This document shows, in pieces, positions 56,643 through 64,000 of a stretch of 64,000 nt of DNA. The notes under the pieces are model-generated. The model was not told the origin of the DNA, did no database searches, and saw only the letters and a program-made list of their open reading frames with translations. Position numbers and translations under genes: made by a program. How positions within the stretch are numbered: position 1 is the first letter of the stretch; each line of letters opens with the position of its first letter. The DNA comes from Petroclostridium sp. X23 (lineage in GTDB: Bacteria; Bacillota; Clostridia; SK-Y3): contig NZ_CP124862.1 in the NCBI RefSeq assembly GCF_030013905.1, positions 3,165,051-3,229,050 on the forward strand, written 5' to 3'.

Positions 56643-57077
56643 ATGTCAATCGACAATAAAGAAACTACTGAAAAACAACAAAATACCGAAACCCAAAATA
56701 AATATTCAAAGGAGTATTCTGAAAAGTCGTTATTTGAAAAAATAAAAGATGTTGCGTCAAGTGCTGGAATTTCTGTAATTTACGCTGGGCTACTTTTGTA
56801 TTTTACTTTAGAAAAAGCTGCTACTCCTCTATGGGCAAAAGGTACTATTGTTGGGGCATTAGGATACTTTATAGTTCCATTAGATGCAATCGCAGATATA
56901 GCGCCTGTTGTTGGGTATTCTGATGATTTTGGTGCTATTATGCTTGCACTTGGAGCTGTTGCCATGTATATAGATGAGGAAGTAAAAGCAAAGGCTAAAG
57001 CTAAATTAAAAGACTGGTTTGGAGAATATGATGCGAACTTACTTAATGAAATAGATAATAAAACATCAAAGAACTGA
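56643..57077 (+). CDS. YkvA/DUF1232-family membrane protein
   Basis: 144 residues. Polar N-terminus (about 1-40), hydrophobic helix, then DUF1232 signature ALGYFIVPLDAIADIAPVVGYSDD, and a basic tail. Role unknown. AAAGGAG lies 9 nt before the ATG at 56643. Inside the element, between integrase and attachment site. Confidence 0.85.
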   Translation: MSIDNKETTEKQQNTETQNKYSKEYSEKSLFEKIKDVASSAGISVIYAGLLLYFTLEKAATPLWAKGTIVGALGYFIVPLDAIADIAPVVGYSDDFGAIMLALGAVAMYIDEEVKAKAKAKLKDWFGEYDANLLNEIDNKTSKN

Positions 57078-57258
57078 CAAATATTTTTAGTGGGAGTTTT
57101 TAATATCTTAAAAGCTTCCTTTTATTTTATCCAGTAATATATAAAGCACCTTAACTATTGCTATTAAGGCAAATACTAGAATAAAATCGAAGGGAAGCAG
57201 TTACATTTACCGCTTTATTAGAAATATAACTACAAAACATCTTTTCATCGTATATCAT

Positions 57259-57304
57259 GTTATCAAACCCTATATCACAGAAAAAAGTTATCAAAATGTT
57301 ATCA
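57259..57304. promoter_or_regulatory. Right-end integrase arm-type repeats
   Basis: GTTATCA at 57259-57265, 57287-57293 and 57298-57304; one more at 56485-56491. The 21-nt block 57284-57304 equals 27918-27938. Confidence 0.6.
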
Positions 57305-57323
57305 AATTAGTTAAAAACAGTGA

Positions 57324-57357
57324 AAGGACTGTATGATTTTGATATCATACAGTCCTT
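57324..57357. terminator. Element-borne terminator next to tRNA-Ser
   Basis: 14-bp perfect stem AAGGACTGTATGAT with its complement, 6-nt loop. It sits where the tRNA-Ser terminator would be and replaces the original one left at 27691-27729. Confidence 0.65.
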
Positions 57358-57371
57358 CTAAACCCTTGATA

Positions 57372-57431
57372 TTGGCGGAGAGAGAGGGATTCGAACCCTC
57401 GGAACCTGTTAGAGTTCACACGATTTCCAAT
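57372..57431 (-). repeat. Right attachment site within tRNA-Ser
   Basis: 60 bp identical to 27730-27789. It forms the 3' part of the intact tRNA. Confidence 0.92.
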
Positions 57432-57463
57432 CGTGCGCCTTAGACCAGCTCAGCCATCTCTCC
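57373..57463 (-). tRNA. tRNA-Ser (anticodon GGA)
   Basis: Minus strand. Acceptor GGAGAGA/TCTCTCC, D-arm GCTGAGCTGGTCTAAGGC, anticodon stem CACGA/TCGTG with loop TTGGAAA (anticodon GGA, UCC/UCU codons), long serine-type variable arm, T-arm GAGGG-TTCGAAT-CCCTC, discriminator G, and encoded CCA. Complete and restored by the element. Confidence 0.97.
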
Positions 57464-57617
57464 ATATAATTATTTAATTATGTCGTGTGACACCTATATA
57501 GTATACAATGGGTATTACAAAAAAGCAAGAGATATTTTAAAATTTATTCAAGTAATTATTGACATCCAGTTGTATATTTATGTTATCAGGTATATATTAA
57601 TACCTATTCAGATCTAG

Positions 57618-58730
57618 TTATTTACTATCTTTATTCTTCTCAACAGTAATAATATACCCGTCTTTCCCATCACCTGATATCCGATATCCTATCTGATCTT
57701 CATACACTTCATCAAAAACTTGTTGGCTGAATGGTAAAGAGGTATAGAAAATATCATAGCTTTTATCTTCACCATTGAACGTCATATGCTTTGAATTCTT
57801 TAATTGTCGGTGATATTCTTCAAGGCACCAGTTGTTTTTATACATGATCTCTGCATGAGGGGTCCCCACATATCTTAGATGCCATGGTTCATATACTATT
57901 CCGGTAATATCCTTTTTATCCGGCTGATACCTTATGATAAATCCGTATTTCCACGAATTTTCATAGATCCATTTCCCTTGTATAGTGTTACCAAACGCAG
58001 TCACCAATGGATCAGCAGTTTTTAGTAACTCCGGTGTGGTAATATCTATCGCTAAACCTGTTTGATGCTCACTGGTTCCTGGCGGTGCAACAATTTCGGA
58101 TGCTTGTTCATATGCTGCTTGCTTCCCAAACTCCTTTATCAGAGACTTAACCTTCTTTTTAAATAATGTATTTTGAAAGTCATAGGAGCGATAAGTACTT
58201 GAAATAATAATGCTGCTTACATTGCTGTCCCTCGCCGCTTTAAACATGTTAATAACCGCAGAACGCACTTCTTTCTTTATGGTAAGTCCTGAATATGTAC
58301 ATTCAAGCTTTATTTCATTGCTTTTATCATCTACCCTCACTAGTCCGTTAGGCGTAAAATTTTCAGGAAGACTTGTCCACTTATTGACTAAAATAAGATC
58401 CCCGCTGTTACTGCTAGTATCTTTATTTATGTAACCTATCTTCTGATGATCTTGTATATACGAACTTTGTTCAGCATGGGCACTAGCATCTAATATCCCT
58501 AGTATCTTATGCGCGGGTATTTCAACCTCTTGCTGGTTTATTTCATCTATGCTGCCATTAGACGTATCGATACTCGGCTGCTGCCAAGCAGATTTTTCTA
58601 CGCTTTCTATATATGAAGATGTATCGTCAACAGCATCAACCTTCGTTGTACCTGCTGACCATGCAATTGTAAACGGTACCAAGAAGAAAACCAATCCCAC
58701 AAAAATTCCTATTTTATTAATGAGAACCAA
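57618..58730 (-). CDS. D-alanyl-D-alanine carboxypeptidase, VanY-like (peptidase M15B)
   Basis: 370 residues. N-terminal membrane anchor about 1-25; M15B domain in the C-terminal half with STYRSYDFQ, zinc ligands in SEHQTGLAIDI and EPWHLRYVG. Trims the terminal D-Ala of peptidoglycan stems outside the membrane. Start uncertain: TTG at 58730 touches its AAGGGG; a rarer ATT three codons downstream would have better spacing. Confidence 0.88.
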   Translation of the reverse strand: MVLINKIGIFVGLVFFLVPFTIAWSAGTTKVDAVDDTSSYIESVEKSAWQQPSIDTSNGSIDEINQQEVEIPAHKILGILDASAHAEQSSYIQDHQKIGYINKDTSSNSGDLILVNKWTSLPENFTPNGLVRVDDKSNEIKLECTYSGLTIKKEVRSAVINMFKAARDSNVSSIIISSTYRSYDFQNTLFKKKVKSLIKEFGKQAAYEQASEIVAPPGTSEHQTGLAIDITTPELLKTADPLVTAFGNTIQGKWIYENSWKYGFIIRYQPDKKDITGIVYEPWHLRYVGTPHAEIMYKNNWCLEEYHRQLKNSKHMTFNGEDKSYDIFYTSLPFSQQVFDEVYEDQIGYRISGDGKDGYIITVEKNKDSK

Positions 58731-58832
58731 CCCCTTAAATTCTATTATCTATATTATGATTTTTTCCATATATTTCTTTAACTAAACTTTATAATAATAG
58801 TATCATTTTTTGTCCGATTTTGAAAGAAAAAA

Positions 58833-58896
58833 GAACAAATTCACTATAGTGAATTTGTTCTAGGACAAATGAAACCCCTATTGAGTTTTCAATAGG
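58833..58896. terminator. Perfect 28-bp palindrome and terminator after cimA
   Basis: 58833-58860 is a perfect palindrome (GAACAAATTCACTA and complement). Then CCTATTGA/TCAATAGG (58877-58896) is followed by T-rich sequence on the minus strand, ending the cimA transcript. Confidence 0.6.
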
Positions 58897-58907
58897 AGTC
58901 AAAATCA

Positions 58908-60488
58908 TTATGAAAGGCTGCTATCTTTATCTTTCTGAAGTTTATATACTAGTGAGTCAACCAACGCTTTCCAGCTTGCCTCAATAATGTCGGTTGAAAC
59001 TCCAACAGTACTCCATATACGTTCTCCATCTGTAGATTCAATTAATACCCTTACCTTTGCAGCTGTTGCTGTCTTGGAATCTAATACCCTAACCTTAAAG
59101 TCGGTAAGATGCATATCCTTAAGCTGCGGGTAAAATCTTTCCAATGCTTTTCTCAATGCTTTATCCAATGCATTAACCGGACCGTCCCCTTCTGCCGCTG
59201 TGATTTCTTCTTCTCCATCTACCACAATCTTAATCAGCGCAGATGAACTATGGGTGTCCCCACTAGGCTCGTTAACAATGGCTTTAAAGTGTTCAAGCTC
59301 AAAGAAAGGTGTATATTTTCCTAATTCTTTTCGAATAACCAATTCGAAAGAGCTTTCAGCACCTTCAAATTGATATCCTTCATGCTCTAGTGCCTTCAAT
59401 CTATCAATAATCTGTTTGGTTTCAGGAGAATCCTTAGTAAGCTCCGGTGCAACCTGATTAATTTTTGAGAGGATACTGGATCTGCCCGCCACCTCAGACA
59501 TAAGAAATCTTCTCTCATTTCCCACTACCTCGGGATTAATATGCTCGAAGGTTTTAGGGTTTTTTGTGACTCCATCGATATGCATGCCTCCTTTATGAGC
59601 GAAAGCTGCATTTCCAACATATGGAGCTCTCTCATCATGCGCGACATTTGCGATCTCACTGACGAACCTCGCAACAGGAGTTAGTTTTGACATATTATCT
59701 GCCGGAATACATTCTATTCCCAGTTTCACCTGCAAATCAGGGATAATCGTACAAAGATTAGCGTTGCCGCATCTTTCTCCAAAACCGTTAAATGTCCCCT
59801 GAACATGAACAGCACCTGCCTGTACCGCCAGTATAGAGTTTGCAATAGCCATTCCGGTATCATTATGACAGTGAATGCCTACCTGCACCCCTTCAAACAT
59901 TTCACATACTTTCTTTGTGATCTCGTAAATCTCAAGTGGAAAACAACCTCCGTTAGTATCACACAGTACCAGGCAATGGGCGCCTCCTTCTACTGCCGCA
60001 CTTAGCGTCTGCATCGCATATTTACTGTTTGCCTTGTATCCGTCAAAGAAATGTTCAGCGTCATAAATAATTTCTTTTCCGTTATCCTTGAAAAACGCAA
60101 CGGTATCTCTAATCATGTGAAGATTTTCTTCCGGAGAAGTTTTCAAGATATCTATGACATGCAAGTCCCAACTCTTTCCGAATATTGCGACAGCAGGAGT
60201 ATCGGCCTGGAGCATAGACTGTACATTATTATCATCTTCAACCTTTATTCCTACTCTGCGTGTACTTCCAAATGCAGCCAGCTTTATATTGGAAAGCTTC
60301 ATCTTTTTGACTCTTTCAAAAAACTCCAGATCTTTAGGGTTAGAGCCAGGATTACCTGCTTCAATATAATCCACACCTAATTTATCCAGTCTTTCCACAA
60401 TTTTAAGCTTATCCTCCACGGAAAAGGATATTCCTTCTGCTTGCGCTCCATCACGCAATGTTGAATCATAAATATATACTTTATTCAT
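58908..60488 (-). CDS. cimA: (R)-citramalate synthase
   Basis: 526 residues. Condenses pyruvate and acetyl-CoA to citramalate, opening a threonine-independent route to isoleucine. DSTLRDGAQAEGISFSV, GFGERCGNANL and HCHNDTGMA mark the catalytic TIM barrel; the C-terminal LeuA dimer-type regulatory domain starts near residue 390. AGGAGG precedes the ATG. Adjacent to leuA; ADGAQAEG-type motif rather than GEQTPG separates it from LeuA. Confidence 0.92.
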   Translation of the reverse strand: MNKVYIYDSTLRDGAQAEGISFSVEDKLKIVERLDKLGVDYIEAGNPGSNPKDLEFFERVKKMKLSNIKLAAFGSTRRVGIKVEDDNNVQSMLQADTPAVAIFGKSWDLHVIDILKTSPEENLHMIRDTVAFFKDNGKEIIYDAEHFFDGYKANSKYAMQTLSAAVEGGAHCLVLCDTNGGCFPLEIYEITKKVCEMFEGVQVGIHCHNDTGMAIANSILAVQAGAVHVQGTFNGFGERCGNANLCTIIPDLQVKLGIECIPADNMSKLTPVARFVSEIANVAHDERAPYVGNAAFAHKGGMHIDGVTKNPKTFEHINPEVVGNERRFLMSEVAGRSSILSKINQVAPELTKDSPETKQIIDRLKALEHEGYQFEGAESSFELVIRKELGKYTPFFELEHFKAIVNEPSGDTHSSSALIKIVVDGEEEITAAEGDGPVNALDKALRKALERFYPQLKDMHLTDFKVRVLDSKTATAAKVRVLIESTDGERIWSTVGVSTDIIEASWKALVDSLVYKLQKDKDSSLS

Positions 60489-60613
60489 TCAAAAACCTCC
60501 TTTCACTAGACATGTTGATATAAAATGAGTCCACAGTTTATACCCCGTACGGACAATACTATACTGTGAACTCAAAGGATCTGTTCTAAAATTTCGTTTT
60601 ATTGCAAAGCTGA

Positions 60614-62125
60614 TTAAGCAATTTCGCTCAACATCCTGTTTATCGCATTCAAATATGCTTTCACACTGGCTTCAATGATATCGGTACTCACGCCTCTGCC
60701 CATGAAGGTTTTATCTTCCTTTGCAATCTTTACGGATACTTCACCTAAAGCATCTTTGCCACCGGTAACTGCCCTAAGGTTATAGTCTGCCAGTTTAATT
60801 TCTATACCTACTGCTCTTTCTATCGCGTTAAATGCGGCATCAATGGGTCCATCTCCTGTAGCAGCTTCTGTTACCGTTTGATCTTCTTTAGTTAGCTCTA
60901 CCATTGCAGTAGCTATTACCTTGTTCCCACTATTAGTCTGGAAACTTTTCAGTTGATATATCTCAGGTATCTGCGAAACTCTTTCTTCCACCAATACATG
61001 AATATCATCATCCAGTACAACTTTTTTCTTATCCGCTAATTCTTTAAATTTTTCAAACGCTTTATTAATAGCGTCCTGTTCCAGTGTATAGCCCATATCT
61101 TTTAATTTATCTTCAAAAGCATGGCGTCCTGAGAGCTTACCCAACACCATTTTATTCTGCGATAAGCCTACTGACTCCGGTGTCATGATCTCATAAGTAC
61201 TTTTTTCACTTAATACACCATGCTGATGAATACCTGATTCATGAGCAAATGCATTTGCACCTACAACTGCTTTATTGGGTTGTACTTGCACACCGGTTAA
61301 GCTTGTTACCAGCTTGCTGGTTCTGGATATTTGCGTTGTATCAATATTATGCTGAACGTTATAGTAATTTTTACGGGTGGTTAATGCCATAACGATTTCT
61401 TCTAAGGCAGCATTTCCGGCTCTCTCACCCAAGCCATTGATGGTACATTCTACTTGAGTAGCTCCGTTCTCTATGGCTGCAAGTGTATTCGCAACAGCCA
61501 TCCCAAGGTCATTATGACAGTGTACGCTAACGTCTGTATTTTCAATATTTTTAACATTCTCCATCACACCTTTGATAAGACCGCCGAATTCCTTCGGAGC
61601 GGTATATCCAACAGTGTCAGGAATATTAATACACGTTGCTCCAGCCGCAATCACTGCTTCAAATATTTTGTACAAGAATTCCGGCCTGCTTCTTCCTGCA
61701 TCTTCAGCAGAGAATTCTATATCGCTGCAATACCTTTTCGCATATTTCACCATGGCTACAGCTCGCTCCAATACTGCATCCTCACTCATCTTCAGCTTAT
61801 GCTGCATATGAATATCGGAAGTCGCAATAAATGTGTGAATCCTTGGGCTTACAGCATTCTTAACTGCTTCCCATGCTCTATCGATATCTTTTTCAACTGC
61901 ACGGCAAAGACTAGCTACTGTTACATTTTTCAGTTCTGTCGCAACTGCCTGCACTGCTTCAAAGTCACCGGGAGACGCAATAGCAAAGCCTGCTTCAATG
62001 ACGTCTACCCCCAACTTTTCCAACTGTCGTGCAATTTCCAGCTTTTCTTGTATATTAAGATTTACTCCCGGAGTTTGCTCCCCATCTCTTAATGTCGTAT
62101 CGAATATTTTAATAATTTTTGACAT
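60614..62125 (-). CDS. leuA: 2-isopropylmalate synthase
   Basis: 503 residues. Condenses acetyl-CoA with 2-oxoisovalerate, the first leucine step. [28 protein letters not shown] and [13 protein letters not shown] are the barrel motifs; the C-terminal regulatory domain (from about 365) binds leucine in related enzymes. Minus strand; GGGG before the ATG. 125 nt to cimA with a hairpin. Confidence 0.95.
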   Translation of the reverse strand: MSKIIKIFDTTLRDGEQTPGVNLNIQEKLEIARQLEKLGVDVIEAGFAIASPGDFEAVQAVATELKNVTVASLCRAVEKDIDRAWEAVKNAVSPRIHTFIATSDIHMQHKLKMSEDAVLERAVAMVKYAKRYCSDIEFSAEDAGRSRPEFLYKIFEAVIAAGATCINIPDTVGYTAPKEFGGLIKGVMENVKNIENTDVSVHCHNDLGMAVANTLAAIENGATQVECTINGLGERAGNAALEEIVMALTTRKNYYNVQHNIDTTQISRTSKLVTSLTGVQVQPNKAVVGANAFAHESGIHQHGVLSEKSTYEIMTPESVGLSQNKMVLGKLSGRHAFEDKLKDMGYTLEQDAINKAFEKFKELADKKKVVLDDDIHVLVEERVSQIPEIYQLKSFQTNSGNKVIATAMVELTKEDQTVTEAATGDGPIDAAFNAIERAVGIEIKLADYNLRAVTGGKDALGEVSVKIAKEDKTFMGRGVSTDIIEASVKAYLNAINRMLSEIA

Positions 62126-62411
62126 ATAAATCCCCTTTCAAATTTAGAAAACAGTGGGCAGCGGAAGTGAATATCCATACTTGAATCCATCATCCACTCA
62201 CCTGCTGACTATTATTCTGACTTTTTATTAGACAAAAACATTTATCAATCTATCATTTGTATAGATTTCTTCTAAACGATAATATATTGGCTAATAAAGC
62301 GGATAGAAGAGCGTATTGCAGTAAAGGGTATTCGCTTTTTACTTCAATCTCCTCATTTCCTGTTATTGAAAGGTAGATAGGTGCGCGCTCCCATATCTAA
62401 CTTCAGCTATA
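62126..62411 (-). other. Gap between ilvC and leuA
   Basis: 286 nt, no gene. No T-box or leader-peptide features (no GGGTGGNACCGCG, no run of Leu codons) were seen; it may hold a promoter of leuA. Confidence 0.45.
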
Positions 62412-63416
<1,005 letters not shown>

Positions 63417-63421
63417 CTAGT

Positions 63422-63940
63422 TTATTCTTCATTCTCTTCAGTACTGGTTACTTTAATTACTTGATTCCCTCTTTCAATTGCAACAACCCCGGTTCTAACC
63501 ATTTCTTTAATACCAAACTGCCTCAGCATTTCTTCGAAGGCAGCGATCTTATCCGCTGAACCTGTCATCTCAATTGTAAGTGTATTTTTTGATACATCTA
63601 CTATTTTAGCTCTAAATATATCTACAATCTGAATGATTTCTGATCTCGTAGATGAGTTTGCATTTACCTTAATAAGTGCTAACTCTCTGGTAACCGAGTC
63701 ATTCGGATCGAGCTCTCTTATTTTTATAACATCAATCAGTTTATTCAACTGTTTTGTCACCTGTTCAACAGTATACTCATCCCCGTCAACCACTATGGTC
63801 ATCCTCGATACGTTGGGATCTTCTGTCACTCCAACCGCCAGGCTATCTATATTGAATCCTCTGCGACTGAACAGTCCCGCTACCCTAGACAATACTCCTG
63901 CATGGTTCTCCACTAGAACTGATAGCGTATGTTTTGCCAT
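63422..63940 (-). CDS. ilvN: Acetolactate synthase small (regulatory) subunit
   Basis: 172 residues. N-terminal ACT domain ([28 protein letters not shown]) senses valine; C-terminal domain follows ([19 protein letters not shown]). GGGAGGG before the ATG. The large subunit gene is not in the window; upstream sequence up to the edge is non-coding with an 8-bp hairpin (TTAATAGA/TCTATTAA). Confidence 0.95.
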   Translation of the reverse strand: MAKHTLSVLVENHAGVLSRVAGLFSRRGFNIDSLAVGVTEDPNVSRMTIVVDGDEYTVEQVTKQLNKLIDVIKIRELDPNDSVTRELALIKVNANSSTRSEIIQIVDIFRAKIVDVSKNTLTIEMTGSADKIAAFEEMLRQFGIKEMVRTGVVAIERGNQVIKVTSTEENEE

Positions 63941-64000
63941 CTAAAACCCTCCCCATTTTTTAATAGAGAATGATTAATAGAATGAAATCTATTAATTCTA

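Larger units (their letters stand above)
27730..57431. mobile_element. Integrated mobile element in tRNA-Ser, about 29.6 kb
   Basis: Bounded by two identical 60-bp copies of the tRNA-Ser 3' part (27730-27789 and 57372-57431). The intact tRNA is at the right end, with a tyrosine integrase and excisionase-like gene inside the right end. Both inner flanks carry GTTATCA repeats. Cargo includes a six-gene defence operon, an S-layer/zinc-ribbon cassette, small accessory genes, a putative replication initiator and XRE regulators. No relaxase, coupling protein or secretion ATPase was recognised, so self-transfer is not supported; an integrative mobilizable element or phage-satellite-like island is possible. 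Confidence 0.88.

Noticed and set aside
27730..57431. Complete conjugative transposon or prophage
   Set aside because: No relaxase, coupling protein, secretion ATPase, terminase, portal or capsid gene was recognised among the proteins.
61454..62092. Long open frame antisense to leuA (212 codons)
   Set aside because: Lies fully opposite a clear leuA gene, has no ribosome binding site and reads cysteine/serine-rich nonsense.

Overview
The window looks like the chromosome of an anaerobic, low-GC Gram-positive bacterium of the class Clostridia. The pointers are strong AGGAGG-type ribosome binding sites, the two-subunit glycine decarboxylase (GcvPA/GcvPB), the two-subunit iron-sulfur L-serine dehydratase, S-layer-homology and zinc-ribbon surface/membrane proteins, a tandem glycine riboswitch, and citramalate synthase next to LeuA. 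The species cannot be named from the sequence alone.

Layout. (1) 1-8.2 kb: a mannose-family PTS operon on the minus strand (EIIA, EIIB, EIIC, EIID, an SIS-domain sugar-phosphate enzyme, a HAD hydrolase, then HPr, Enzyme I and a cytoplasmic L-asparaginase cut by the window edge). It faces a GntR/HutC regulator; the divergent promoters carry two perfect TGTATATACA palindromes. The gene set suggests uptake and deglycation of a sugar-amino acid conjugate, perhaps fructose-asparagine. (2) 8.3-17.6 kb: glyA-gcvT-gcvH-gcvPA-gcvPB-lpd-sdaAB-sdaAA on the minus strand behind a tandem glycine riboswitch with a terminator. Together they take glycine via methylene-THF and serine to pyruvate. (3) 17.7-25.3 kb: a carbohydrate/polyol cassette (TIM-barrel isomerase, GPH symporter, Zn alcohol dehydrogenase, split transketolase, Fe-type polyol dehydrogenase, AraC regulator) that looks GC-richer than its surroundings. 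(4) 25.3-27.7 kb: a graveyard with an IS630-family transposase remnant, a tRNA-like 3' end and a frameshifted, truncated membrane protein.

(5) 27.73-57.43 kb: an integrated mobile element of about 29.6 kb in the 3' end of a tRNA-Ser(GGA) gene. A 60-bp piece of the tRNA is repeated at the far end, the tyrosine integrase and an excisionase-like gene sit next to the intact tRNA, and both ends carry GTTATCA arm-type repeats. Cargo: a six-gene defence operon (MORC-like GHKL ATPase, Z1-domain ATPase, PD-(D/E)XK protein, AIPR protein, cytosine-5 DNA methyltransferase, Vsr-like nuclease) with a decayed Cro/C1 regulator upstream; a 166-bp structured element with 17-bp inverted ends; an S-layer/zinc-ribbon membrane-protein cassette; a block of small genes with RadC-like and HIRAN proteins; a GHKL gene split by an IS-like insert; and a putative replication initiator with XRE control. 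No relaxase or type IV secretion genes were recognised, so it reads as a mobilizable or self-excising island rather than a complete conjugative element.

(6) 57.4-64 kb: chromosome again, with tRNA-Ser, a VanY-like D,D-carboxypeptidase and branched-chain amino acid genes (ilvN, ilvC, leuA, cimA; ilvB presumably lies beyond the edge).
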